Source of the DNA: Thalassomonas sp. RHCl1 | Lineage (GTDB): Bacteria > Pseudomonadota > Gammaproteobacteria > Enterobacterales > Alteromonadaceae | DNA length: 64,000 nucleotides | Direction: 5' to 3' | NCBI RefSeq assembly: GCF_947387555.1 | Contig: NZ_CANDNZ010000002.1 | Span: forward strand, 248,001 to 312,000 | Shown here: one piece after another, positions 32,024 through 40,648 of the stretch | Numbering within the stretch: the first letter of the stretch is position 1 | How the letters are laid out: each line of letters opens with the position of its first letter | Translations under genes and position numbers: made by a program | The notes under the pieces: model-generated | Database searches by the model: none | Told to the model about the DNA's origin: nothing | Seen by the model: the letters and a program-made list of their open reading frames with translations, nothing else

Positions 32024-32692
32024 ATGAACAGATTAATGAAACGCAGCCTGATCACTTTAAGCCTGGCATTAAGCACGCCTTTGCTGGCCAATGCCGCTTC
32101 CATCGATGAAGAGATCACTAAACTGCAACAGCAGTGGGCCCATGTCAATTATGAACTAAAAGATGATGCCCAGGAGCAGGGCTTTAAAAAGCTGGTGCAG
32201 CAGGCACAGGCGGTGACGGAGCAATATGGTGATAATGCCAAGTCCTGGATCTGGAGTGGCATCATACAATCGAGCTTTGCCGGACAAAAAGGCGGCCTGG
32301 GAGCCTTGTCGCTGGCGAAAAAATCGAAAAAAGACTTTGAAAAAGCCATTGAGCTTGATGCCAATGCCTTAAATGGCTCGGCCATGATGAGTTTAGGTGT
32401 CCTTTTTCATAAGGTACCCGGCTGGCCGATTGCTTTCGGCGATGACGACAAGGCCGAGGAATTGATGAAAAAAGCCCTGGCAATCAACCCTAAGGGCATC
32501 GATGGTAATTACTTTTACGGCGAATATTTGTATGATGAAGGCAAATATCAACAAGCCAAAGATTATTTGCAGCTTGCCCTGCAGGCAGCACCTCGTCCTA
32601 ACCGGCCGCTGGCGGATAAATACCGCCAGGAAGAAGTCAGGCAGGTACTGGAAAAAGTCGAAAAACGCTTAAACAAACGTTCGAAGAAATAA
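32024..32692 (+). CDS. Exported TPR-repeat protein
   Basis: The product has 222 residues. A signal peptide ends at ANAA-S (residue ~25). The body is alpha-helical with tetratricopeptide-like repeats, for example KDFEKAIELDANALNGSAM and KAKDYLQLALQAA-type helices with the ALAINPKGIDGNYFYGEYLY pattern. It probably acts as a periplasmic scaffold. GAGGAAG precedes the start, 9 bases after the SDR stop. Similar small TPR proteins occur in this neighbourhood in related genomes, but the function is unknown. Confidence 0.75.
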   Translation: MNRLMKRSLITLSLALSTPLLANAASIDEEITKLQQQWAHVNYELKDDAQEQGFKKLVQQAQAVTEQYGDNAKSWIWSGIIQSSFAGQKGGLGALSLAKKSKKDFEKAIELDANALNGSAMMSLGVLFHKVPGWPIAFGDDDKAEELMKKALAINPKGIDGNYFYGEYLYDEGKYQQAKDYLQLALQAAPRPNRPLADKYRQEEVRQVLEKVEKRLNKRSKK

Positions 32693-32694
32693 GC

Positions 32695-33354
32695 ATGCGT
32701 ATTTTATTAGTAGAAGATGATATGCCCTTGGCCCAGGGATTACAGCAATCCTTGCGTCATGAAGGCTTTGTGGTCAACCATGTTAATACCGGGCAGCTGG
32801 CGCTTAATGCGCTGGCGGTGCCGGATCAAGACATGGTGATCCTCGATTTAGGCCTGCCGGACATGGATGGTTTGTCGGTACTGAAAAAGCTCAGGAATAA
32901 TAAAGCCGATATTCCGGTGATTATTTTAACCGCTCGCGACTCTATCGAGCACAAGGTCAAAGGCCTGGACTTCGGCGCCGATGATTACCTGGCCAAACCT
33001 TTCGATATTCATGAACTCTTGGCCCGTCTGCGTGTGATTGAGCGCCGTTTGGGCACGGCAAAAACCTCTGTTATCCAGCTTGGCAGCGTACAGCTGGATA
33101 TTGCCGCCCATAAGGTGGGGATTGACGGGCAGGACATTAACCTGTCGAAAAAAGAGTATATGGTGCTCAAAGCCCTGATGGAAAATGCCGGGCGTATCCA
33201 GTCGCGCGAGCAAATAGAATCCCGTTTATATGATTGGGGAGAAGAAGTCGCCAGTAATGCGGTTGAGGTGCATGTACACAACCTGCGCAAGAAATTACCG
33301 GAGAAATTTATCCAAACGGTACGGGGCGTGGGTTATACGGTGAATAAAAGCTGA
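32695..33354 (+). CDS. OmpR/QseB-type response regulator
   Basis: The product has 219 residues. The receiver domain (1-115) carries EDD at 7-9, phosphoacceptor D51 in VILDLGLPDMDG, and KPF near residue 101. A winged-helix DNA-binding domain follows, with ENAGRIQSREQIE and AVEVHVHNLRKKL as expected for OmpR. It overlaps the kinase gene by one base (TGATG). It is the probable transcription regulator of this gene run, close to QseB/PmrA in type. Confidence 0.92.
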   Translation: MRILLVEDDMPLAQGLQQSLRHEGFVVNHVNTGQLALNALAVPDQDMVILDLGLPDMDGLSVLKKLRNNKADIPVIILTARDSIEHKVKGLDFGADDYLAKPFDIHELLARLRVIERRLGTAKTSVIQLGSVQLDIAAHKVGIDGQDINLSKKEYMVLKALMENAGRIQSREQIESRLYDWGEEVASNAVEVHVHNLRKKLPEKFIQTVRGVGYTVNKS

Positions 33355-34775
33355 TGTCGATTCGCCGCTACCTGGTGCTGATCCTGCTGTCGGTGATCAC
33401 CCTGGTGACCTTTATCGCCGCTATCGAGGGCTATAACGCCAGTATGCAAAAAGCATCGAGTATTTTTGATGCCGAGCTGAAAATACTGGCCAATACCCTG
33501 ATAGCCATCGAAGCCGCGCCCGAGCAGCAGGACAAAACCTTGCTGGAGGCAGGCGCCCAGACCAACCTTGCCTTTCAGTTATGGCAAGGCAACGATTTAG
33601 TATTAAAAAGCAATAATGCTCCCGACAGGCGCATGAGCCAGAAAAAAAGCGGTTTTACCGAAAATAATTTTCTCGGCCAGCGCTGGCGTACTTATGTGAA
33701 ATCCTCAGGCTCTGACGGAGGCCGTATGGTGATCCTGGCCCAGCCGGTACAAAGGCGTTTTGAATTAGCCGAAGACGTGATTTTATCGGCGGTGTTGCCT
33801 ATTATTTTGGCGATGCCGTTATTGGCCCTGTTTATCTCCTTGACCATACGCCAGGCGCTCAAACCCCTGACCCATTTAACCAAAGAATTAAAAAGTAAAA
33901 AACCAAACGATCTCAGCCTGCTGCAAACCCATACCAAAACCAAAGAGCTTGAACCTGTGGTTTATACCTTAAACCACCTGTTTGAACGCTTAAGCGGGGC
34001 ATTTGAACGGGAACGGCATTTTGCCTCGGATGCCGCCCATGAGCTGAGAACCCCGTTAAGTGTATTAAAAATTAATGTCCACAATGTCAGAAACGAACTT
34101 GGCCACGAAAGCCAGGCCATGAGCCATCTGACCGAAAGTGTTGACCGTATGGCGCATGTGGTGGATCAAATTTTAATGCTCAACCGCACCAGCCCGGAGC
34201 AGGTGAGCCTGGACAGTACTGAGGTTAATTTAACTTCTCTTATTCAGCAAACCATCAGTGATTTATATCCGGAAATTGCCCAGCGCGAGCAAACCATTTC
34301 ACTGGAAAGCGAAGAGCAGATAATTCGCGGCAATGAATTTTCCCTGCGTATCCTCATTCAAAACCTGATCTCCAATGCCAGTAAATACACGCCAGACGGC
34401 GGGGCAATCCAGGTCAGTACGGCGCGGGTGCAGGAGCGCCTGGTGCTGGTGGTAGAAGATTCGGGGCCCGGCATAAAACCCGAGGAATATCAAAGAGTCT
34501 TTAACCGTTTTTACCGGGTCGGCGGCGATCAGCACAACTCGAAAATAATTGGCTGCGGCTTAGGTTTATCCATAGTAAAACATATCGCAGTATTGCATAA
34601 TGCCGACATTGAACTCTCTCAATCTCCCGAGCTTAAGGGATTAAAGGTTAGCGTGAGCTTTACACAAGAGAATAACAAGGTAGCCCGGTTAGCTGCCAAT
34701 CAAACAACCAACCAAGCAATTAATAAGGTAAGTAGCACAGCAAATGCCCTTTTGCCCGAGGATAGCGATGGATAA
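33354..34775 (+). CDS. QseC-type sensor histidine kinase
   Basis: The product has 473 residues. A membrane helix at 7-27 and a second near 143-163 enclose a periplasmic sensor domain of about 115 residues. HAMP-like linker and HisKA follow, with phospho-acceptor His near residue 229 (DAAHELRTPLSVL). HATPase_c has LISNASKYTP, DSGPGI and a slightly altered G box, GCGLGLSIV. It is the cognate partner of the preceding regulator, which it overlaps. A long polar tail (~residues 435-473) is rich in Asn, Gln and Thr. The signal is unknown, and iron or a small product of this gene run is a guess. Confidence 0.9.
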   Translation: MSIRRYLVLILLSVITLVTFIAAIEGYNASMQKASSIFDAELKILANTLIAIEAAPEQQDKTLLEAGAQTNLAFQLWQGNDLVLKSNNAPDRRMSQKKSGFTENNFLGQRWRTYVKSSGSDGGRMVILAQPVQRRFELAEDVILSAVLPIILAMPLLALFISLTIRQALKPLTHLTKELKSKKPNDLSLLQTHTKTKELEPVVYTLNHLFERLSGAFERERHFASDAAHELRTPLSVLKINVHNVRNELGHESQAMSHLTESVDRMAHVVDQILMLNRTSPEQVSLDSTEVNLTSLIQQTISDLYPEIAQREQTISLESEEQIIRGNEFSLRILIQNLISNASKYTPDGGAIQVSTARVQERLVLVVEDSGPGIKPEEYQRVFNRFYRVGGDQHNSKIIGCGLGLSIVKHIAVLHNADIELSQSPELKGLKVSVSFTQENNKVARLAANQTTNQAINKVSSTANALLPEDSDG

Positions 34776-35139
34776 GTATATTAAAGGGATTTTGCTGCTG
34801 ACGACCCTGTGCTGGAGCTGTGTTTCCTGGGGTAAACGTCCGGAATATAAGCTGGAGCTAAAAGATCACCTGTTTTATCCGGCGGAAATTGAAATACCCG
34901 CAGGCCGTAAAGTCAAGCTGGTGATCCATAACCATGACAGCACCCCGGAAGAATTCGACAGCTTTGATTTAAATCGGGAAAAAGTGATTTTTCCCAAGAA
35001 AAAAGCAGTGATCTTTGTTGGTCCGCTGCCGCCGGGCCGTTATGGCTTTTTCGGGGAATATAACCCCAACACGGCAACAGGCACTGTGGTGGTAACAGAC
35101 ACGCCAGGCGATGATAACAGGGACAGTAATGCTCATTAA
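34768..35139 (+). CDS. Cupredoxin-domain periplasmic protein
   Basis: About 123 residues from the ATG at 34768, preceded by GAGGA, which overlaps the kinase stop by 8 bases. A signal peptide is followed by a cupredoxin fold: FYPAEIEIPAGRKVKLVIHN, STPEEFDSFDL and PLPPGRYGFFGEYN. The usual Cys ligand of a type 1 copper site is absent from the C-terminal loop, so it may bind iron or copper differently, as in EfeO-type or P19-linked systems. It is followed by an FTR1-like permease gene. Confidence 0.8.
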   Translation: MDKYIKGILLLTTLCWSCVSWGKRPEYKLELKDHLFYPAEIEIPAGRKVKLVIHNHDSTPEEFDSFDLNREKVIFPKKKAVIFVGPLPPGRYGFFGEYNPNTATGTVVVTDTPGDDNRDSNAH

Positions 35140-35914
35140 TACCGTGATCCTGTTTTTACGCGACGGCCTGCCGATTTTTTTGATGCTGGTGTTATTGCTG
35201 CTCATTAACAATCAGCTGGCGCTGGGGCGTCAGTGGCTTTATGGCGGCATTGCTGGTGGAATTGCCGGCAGTATCCTTTTGGTGTCTCAGGTGGATGTGG
35301 TGGCGTCAACTCTGGAAGGCACAGGTTTGGAGTGGTTTTACTCCCTGGGATATATTTTTATTTACCTGGGTATTTTACTGGCGCTTTATGCCCAATATAC
35401 CCGGCATACACGGCTCTGGTCGGCTTTAACCGGGTTGCTGTTGCTGGCGGTATTAACCCTGCACAGCAGTAATTTTTTGGTGTATATCACCGGCTACTGG
35501 TCGCAATCGAATACCCTGAAACCGCAACTTATCGGCATAGTGCTGGGGTTGGGGATCTTGCTCAGCATCAGTATTTTAGTGTTTTTTGCCCTGGAATTTA
35601 GCGACCGTCAGTTATATGCCTTTACCTCAAGCTGGCTGACGCTGTTCTTTGGCGCCGGGCAGTTATTGCAGGCGTCTAAATTGCTGCTGCAAATAGATAT
35701 GTTGCCCGGTCAGTCGCCCCTGTGGGACAGCAATCATTTGCTGGACGAAAGTTCGGGCATGGGACATTTTTTCACCGCCTTATTTGGTTATGACGCCTCG
35801 CCGTCGTTTATTCAGGTAAGCATTTATCTGGCGGCGGTGATTTTACCGATTTCATATTTGCTGTTAGCAGAAGCTAATAAAAGAAAAGTTAATCAGAAGG
35901 AAGAACTCTTATGA
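35129..35914 (+). CDS. FTR1-like membrane protein (atypical)
   Basis: About 261 residues with roughly seven membrane helices. The layout resembles FTR1/EfeU iron permeases, in which the first helix carries REGLE. Here the equivalent is RDGLP, so the second Glu is missing, and no clear second REXXE is seen in the C-terminal half. Iron transport by the usual mechanism is therefore uncertain. The cupredoxin neighbour still suggests metal transport. I start it at the ATG at 35129, with ACAGGGA before it. The cupredoxin stop overlaps by 11 bases and the next gene by 4 bases (ATGA). Confidence 0.65.
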   Translation: MLINTVILFLRDGLPIFLMLVLLLLINNQLALGRQWLYGGIAGGIAGSILLVSQVDVVASTLEGTGLEWFYSLGYIFIYLGILLALYAQYTRHTRLWSALTGLLLLAVLTLHSSNFLVYITGYWSQSNTLKPQLIGIVLGLGILLSISILVFFALEFSDRQLYAFTSSWLTLFFGAGQLLQASKLLLQIDMLPGQSPLWDSNHLLDESSGMGHFFTALFGYDASPSFIQVSIYLAAVILPISYLLLAEANKRKVNQKEELL

Positions 35915-36624
35915 AGAGTTTCACGGCCAGAGGTTTTATTCGGCTAGTATTGCTTGTGTTGGCCCCGGTACATCTCGCCTATGGCGACGGTGTGGTGGTG
36001 GATAAGGTGTATCACCCTTATGTCTTGCCCAATGAAACCGAGGTGGAATGGCGCCTATTGTCCCACAGGCAAAAAAACTCAAACAGTTTAGGGCAAAGGT
36101 TTGCTTTTGGTCATTCTTTATCCGAAACCATCATGGCAGAGTTTTACGTGGTGGGAGAGCGCGATGATACCAATGATTTCGGCTTGCAGGCCTATGAAAT
36201 TGAAATTCGTCAGATGCTGACCCAACAGGGGCAGTACTGGGCGGACTGGGGCATGTTATATGAAGTGGAAAAACAGCATGACCGGGATAACTGGGAAGTT
36301 TCCACCGGGGTATTATTTGAAAAAGAGTTCGGTAAAACCAGTTTAACCATGAACCTGTTCGGTGTTTATGAATGGGGGCAGGATCTTAAAGACGAGTTTG
36401 AAACCGAATTTCGCCTTAAGTACCGTTACCGCTGGATCCCGGCGTTTCAGCCGGCAATCGAGTTTTATACCGGGCAGGACTTTACCGGAGCAGGGCCGGC
36501 CTTTATGGGGATCCACAGGTTCAGCGGCCAGAAACAGTTAAAATGGGAAGCGGCCTTTATCAGTGCTTTAAATACCCACAGTAAGAATCATACCTTCAGG
36601 ATGGCGATTGAATATGAGTTTTAG
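35911..36624 (+). CDS. Predicted outer-membrane beta-barrel protein
   Basis: The product has 237 residues. A signal peptide (to about residue 27, AYG-D) is followed by alternating polar/hydrophobic strands (FAFGHSLSETIMAEFYVVGE, WEVSTGVLFEKEF, FRLKYRYRW), and the protein ends with AIEYEF, a typical barrel C-terminal Phe. No family name is known to me. Its start overlaps the FTR1-like gene stop. It is the last gene of the run and may be an outer-membrane part of a metal or product export path. Confidence 0.7.
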   Translation: MKSFTARGFIRLVLLVLAPVHLAYGDGVVVDKVYHPYVLPNETEVEWRLLSHRQKNSNSLGQRFAFGHSLSETIMAEFYVVGERDDTNDFGLQAYEIEIRQMLTQQGQYWADWGMLYEVEKQHDRDNWEVSTGVLFEKEFGKTSLTMNLFGVYEWGQDLKDEFETEFRLKYRYRWIPAFQPAIEFYTGQDFTGAGPAFMGIHRFSGQKQLKWEAAFISALNTHSKNHTFRMAIEYEF

Positions 36625-36644
36625 TGTGAAACCTGGTGTTGGCA

Positions 36645-37598
36645 CTAGGGGCTTTGCTCGCTGGGGCTAAACCAGTAGGCAGGAGGAATATCCCGGGTTT
36701 GCGGTGATAAATGATGATTTTCCAGCCACAGCCAGGTTCGTTTGGGGTCGTTCAATAATTTTATGGCGTTGTCTACCGCCGGATGGTTATTAAAATAAGC
36801 TAAAAAACTGCCGTCCCGGTAGGCCTGTTCCAGCCCGAAGCGAATGGCATCTGCCAGTGCCCGGTTATCGGGAGCAACAAAGAAAAAAGTTGCCAGGCGG
36901 TATGCCAGTACCAGGTGGTTATCTATTACCAGGTTAGTTTTGGTTTGTTTGAGGATTTCATATTCTCCCTTAACTTCGTGCGCCCCCCGGGAAACCCCAT
37001 GAAAACGTCCGCCGGCCAGGGCATTAAATAATCTGTGATAGGGCAAAGTGACTACATTTAATCCCGCCTCTTTCATGATCACTTCATCCGGCCAGTTCAG
37101 TCCCAGGCCGATCACCGCATTTTTAAATGCTGTTACCGAGGAAATATCGCTAAAAACAGCGGCGTTTTCTGTGGTGGTCATCATAATGCGGTAACCGACC
37201 AGGCCGCGAAAAAGTGGAATACGTACCGGCAGCAGTTTTTCTTCCATCTCCTTGCTCGTACCCATGAAAATGATATTGACCGGCCCTTTATTTAGCAGGT
37301 TGCTGACCAGGCGGGCATGGGGCACCCCTTTGGCGCTGACGGGGGAGAGTTGATAGTCTCTGCCGCTTTTCTCAAGCGCCAGCTTTAACAGGCCAATCCA
37401 GTAACTTTCATAGTCTGACAGCTGGGCGTCCAGGGTGCGCTGATAATATCTCACCTGCAAGGGAGATGAATGGTTTTGCTGTTTGGGGATTGTTGTTTTC
37501 TCTTGAGGACGGGCGACAGTGGCCGGGAGTAATACCAGGGTTAACAGCAAGCTAAAGCATATCTGGGTAAACAAAGACAGCAAAGGGATGATCCGCAA
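36645..37598 (-). CDS. Periplasmic solute-binding-like protein
   Basis: The product has 317 residues with a signal peptide to about residue 29. The mature part fits the type 2 periplasmic binding fold: YESYWIGLLKLALEKSG, MGTSKEMEEKLLPVRIPLFRGL, the hinge and a second lobe with NALAGGRFHGVSRG. It lacks the vicinal cysteines of the 17-21 kb array and is only distantly related to it. The ligand is unknown and no permease lies next to it. It is convergent with the outer-membrane protein gene and divergent from the next binding protein. Confidence 0.7.
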   Translation of the reverse strand: MRIIPLLSLFTQICFSLLLTLVLLPATVARPQEKTTIPKQQNHSSPLQVRYYQRTLDAQLSDYESYWIGLLKLALEKSGRDYQLSPVSAKGVPHARLVSNLLNKGPVNIIFMGTSKEMEEKLLPVRIPLFRGLVGYRIMMTTTENAAVFSDISSVTAFKNAVIGLGLNWPDEVIMKEAGLNVVTLPYHRLFNALAGGRFHGVSRGAHEVKGEYEILKQTKTNLVIDNHLVLAYRLATFFFVAPDNRALADAIRFGLEQAYRDGSFLAYFNNHPAVDNAIKLLNDPKRTWLWLENHHLSPQTRDIPPAYWFSPSEQSP

Positions 37599-37775
37599 TA
37601 TACAATGATTAAGTAAATTTTAAATCATAGTGAGATTTTAGTCATTAAATGAAGGTATTATGATAAAGAACGGCAATCAGGGTATAATGCACTCACTTTG
37701 CTCGCGCGCAATATTGCGAGAAAAATTATCAGCTATTATAAACGGCATTGATTGCCATGAATATAAAATGGAAGT

Positions 37776-38630
37776 ATGTTAATTTTTTTATCTGCCAAGG
37801 ATAAACAGCGCCGGAATATTTTGTCTTTAAGTTGGTATTTCAGCCCTTTTTTTGTTGTCCTGTGTTTGCTGTTTATTCCGGTGCAGGTGACTGGAAAAAG
37901 TCTCCCCCTGAAAGCAGCACAGGCAGATTTAGTAACTCTGAGCGCCAGTGTGCCGCCATTTCCGCCTTTTGTGCTAAAAAATCCTAGTATTTTATGCCAG
38001 GGAGTGACTAAAAGGCTGTTAAACCTTATCGGTCATCAGGCCAATATTAATTTTTTTTATAAAGATTACCCCTATGCGAGAATTTTGCACTCACTGACCG
38101 TGGGACAGTTAGATGTGGCGCTGATTTTTAAAAACCAGAGTGTTAAAGAGGCGGTGCAATATATAGGCCCGGTGGCCAGCTCTCAGGTGATAGTACTGAG
38201 TAATAAAAAATACCAGCTAAAACAATACCGGGATTTACAAAAGCTCAATGCGATTGCCGTGATCCGCAAAGCCCAGTTTGAACCGAGATTTGACCGGGAC
38301 AAGCGGCTGAATAAAGTAAATGTAGAAAACTATGTGCAGGGATTACATATGTTTATTGCTGGGCGGGTAGATGCCGTTGTTGGCTCCAGGGAAGGGTTGG
38401 AGTATGCAATGATACAGCTTGATTATGATACCCGTTTGCTTGAAGGTGCCTTTCATTTGGGAAATAAAAGTTGGTGGCTGCATGTCTCAGAAAAGTCAGC
38501 GGGGCAGGCGTTTATTCCGGTTTTACAGGAGGCGGTGAACAGCTTTCCCCATAACGACCGGCTCTATGATTTATTTAATGCTGAAAAAAGCAACGGTTGC
38601 TACGACAGGCAGGAAGCTAAAGCCGGATAA
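37776..38630 (+). CDS. Periplasmic solute-binding-like protein
   Basis: The product has 284 residues. A hydrophobic signal region lies at about 17-40. The type 2 binding fold shows SASVPPFPPFVLKNPSILCQGVT at the mature start (short form shown: PPFPPF), YKDYPYARILHSLTVGQLDV and GRVDAVVGSREGLEYA. Two cysteines flank the first lobe and the extreme C-terminus. The ribosome binding site is poor at this ATG, GGAAG being only one base away, so a different start is possible. No transporter gene is adjacent. Confidence 0.7.
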   Translation: MLIFLSAKDKQRRNILSLSWYFSPFFVVLCLLFIPVQVTGKSLPLKAAQADLVTLSASVPPFPPFVLKNPSILCQGVTKRLLNLIGHQANINFFYKDYPYARILHSLTVGQLDVALIFKNQSVKEAVQYIGPVASSQVIVLSNKKYQLKQYRDLQKLNAIAVIRKAQFEPRFDRDKRLNKVNVENYVQGLHMFIAGRVDAVVGSREGLEYAMIQLDYDTRLLEGAFHLGNKSWWLHVSEKSAGQAFIPVLQEAVNSFPHNDRLYDLFNAEKSNGCYDRQEAKAG

Positions 38631-38762
38631 GCGTGCATTATTGCTATTATTAACAGATTTTTATCGGCCCCTTGTCTTGGTATTCATCTGTTATTCACGG
38701 TAGACTAGGGCAATATTAACTCGTTATTTTTTAACTTATTTTACGAACATTAAGGAACAATT

Positions 38763-39113
38763 ATGGCTGAAGAAACCATTTTCTCAAAAATCATCCGCCA
38801 GGAAATTCCCACTGAATTATTATTTCAGGATGATCTGGTGACGGCTTTTCGTGATATTTCTCCCCGGGCGCCGAGCCATATCCTGATTGTGCCCAATAAA
38901 TTAATCCCAACGGTGAATGACGTTACCGAAGATGATGAATTAACTTTAGGGCGTATGATCACTGTGGCTAAGAAGCTGGCTAAGGAAGAGGGCATAGACG
39001 AAAACGGCTACCGTTTGATCATGAACTGTAATAAACATGGCGGGCAGGAAGTTTATCATATCCATATGCACTTACTTGGCGGACAGCCGCTGGGGCCTAT
39101 GCTGGCTTATTAG
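38763..39113 (+). CDS. hinT: HIT family nucleotide-binding hydrolase (HinT)
   Basis: The product has 116 residues. The histidine triad VYHIHMH is at H99, H101 and H103, followed by [21 protein letters not shown] and [15 protein letters not shown] match HinT purine nucleoside phosphoramidases, which hydrolyse adenosine phosphoramidates in the cytoplasm. AAGGAAC precedes the ATG. It is monocistronic. A hairpin at 39199-39236 may end its transcript. Confidence 0.95.
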   Translation: MAEETIFSKIIRQEIPTELLFQDDLVTAFRDISPRAPSHILIVPNKLIPTVNDVTEDDELTLGRMITVAKKLAKEEGIDENGYRLIMNCNKHGGQEVYHIHMHLLGGQPLGPMLAY

Positions 39114-39880
39114 TTTTTCTGAGCAGATAACGGTAAGTATGTTAGCTTGACTTGTTTGAGAAAAACTCTAGCTAATATACTGAAAAATATGATGAACCAA
39201 AGTTGAAACAGTGCTCTGGATATCTGTTTCAACTTTGAAAAGCTTATAAGTATTGTAACCAAGTCACACGTTTTAGATGGCAATTTCGAGTAAAACTTGA
39301 ATCGTAGGGGAGCTCTTTCTCCCATCATTTTAGGTTAGGTTTTACCACGTTAAGCAAGAATTTGCCAAGCTATGTTTTTGTCTGATGGCCGAATCCCAAA
39401 TATCAGCAGTAACCTCATCATAAAGATTTCATAACCTCAACTTGTATGGCGAGTTTTTCGGGCAGGAGCCTCGAAGATAAATCCCATATTTGAATCTTGT
39501 GTATATTAAAGCCCACCTTCTGCCTAATAGAACAAGTGCCTATATCACAATAATATTTTTACTTGTTATTTTAAGTTTTAAATATCAGTTACTTAATTTT
39601 GTTTTGTTCTGGTTGTTTAGGTTTGGTGGTTTTTAACTGCTTTACATCTAAAAAATAGTAAATATTTCATCCAAAAAAGCCCGTTTTCTGTGGATTTATC
39701 CTACCTTTTTTACTATATATTAATAGTGGAATTTCAACCAAAGGAGGTGCTTAGCCCCCAGCTCTGAACGGGCAAATAAAGAGTGAGTACATAAAGAGTA
39801 AATGAACAACAAGCGCTACCCCTGAGTGCACGAACACCCAGAGATAGCTAACCAAAACAGATACTAATGAGGTATCCATC
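39114..39880. other. Long intergenic stretch with one hairpin
   Basis: A+T-rich and largely empty. It contains a 13-bp inverted repeat at 39199-39236 and, from about 39740, a more ordered leader before the SymE-like gene (AAAGGAGGTGCTTAG near 39741, then CCCCTGAGTGCACGAACAC). A minus-strand frame at 39110-39328 has no support. An antisense or leader RNA for the SymE-like toxin could lie at 39740-39880. Confidence 0.4.
39199..39236. repeat. 13-bp inverted repeat (hairpin)
   Basis: Arms AAAGTTGAAACAG and CTGTTTCAACTTT with a 12-base loop are perfect. No T-run follows. It is 85 bases after the hinT stop and may be a transcript-end stabiliser or weak terminator. Confidence 0.6.
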
Positions 39881-40144
39881 ATGGCTGAATATCATCATAC
39901 GCCAGAGTCTGTCTCGGCAAAAGTAAAATATCCCCGCTACCGCCAGCTAACCGTACAGGAAACCATTTGCGACTCGGCAGTGAAAATCCGTGGCACAGGC
40001 ATTAACTATGTACCTGTTAATCTTGAACCTTGTATTATTCTCAAGGGGAAATGGCTGAAAAAGGCCGGTTTCTCTATCGGGCAAAAAGTCACTTTGCTCA
40101 TTAATCCGGATGAAGTGATCATTACACCGAAGCATTCTACCTAA
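39881..40144 (+). CDS. SymE-like toxin family protein
   Basis: The product has 87 residues. The segment from about residue 21 (RQLTV) to the end (RGTGINYVPVNLEPCIILKG, WLKKAGFSIGQKVTLLI) matches the SymE toxin family, whose fold is AbrB-like. In E. coli SymE is SOS-induced and silenced by the antisense RNA SymR. I see no LexA box upstream. GAGGT precedes the start, and a strong terminator follows at 40160. Whether an antisense RNA exists is not visible. Confidence 0.78.
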   Translation: MAEYHHTPESVSAKVKYPRYRQLTVQETICDSAVKIRGTGINYVPVNLEPCIILKGKWLKKAGFSIGQKVTLLINPDEVIITPKHST

Positions 40145-40159
40145 GGTAAGAACAGTCTA

Positions 40160-40195
40160 AACAACTGTGCCTGTTGGCAGGCGCGGTTGTTTTAC
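40160..40195 (+). terminator. Rho-independent terminator
   Basis: A 14-bp stem with G-U pairs (AACAACTGTGCCTG, loop TTGG, CAGGCGCGGTTGTT) and TTTTA after it, 15 bases after the SymE-like stop. Confidence 0.88.
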
Positions 40196-40648
40196 ATTGT
40201 TGCTATGTAAATAATATAACGGGGCAGAATATAACGGCTATCAGGAGGCCTAGCTGGAACTTCTCGATGATGGCTACGAGGAATAAGAAAACCCCTGCAT
40301 TTTCACTTTATATCGCTTTTATGTTCTGTAGCGGGCACTTGCTCCCACATTAACTTTGTATATTCTTTTTTTGCTGAAAGAGCAATAAGCGTGAATACCT
40401 AAAACTTGGCTACTGCTGGTTTTACCTATCAAGATTCTGTTTTTTTATACAGCTTTGTGTTGTCTGCAAAATTGCTTTATTAGACGGAAAAATTCCGTAT
40501 TTCTCTTGTTTGTTTATTATTCAAAACATACGAAAAGGTATTGATATAATTGGCTAAATGTTCATTTTACATTTTATTAAAATCTGTAAAAATTAAACAT
40601 AGTTTTTTGCGTATACTAAACTGTTTTCTGATGAAGGAGAAATAGACT
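40196..40648. other. Intergenic stretch, nothing clear
   Basis: This A+T-rich 450-base gap upstream of the M48-type protease has no convincing ORF or RNA motif. It should contain the promoter for the protease in its last 100 bases. Confidence 0.35.

Noticed and set aside
39110-39328. 72-codon minus-strand ORF
   Set aside because: It has no ribosome binding site and no family pattern, and it spans a hairpin.
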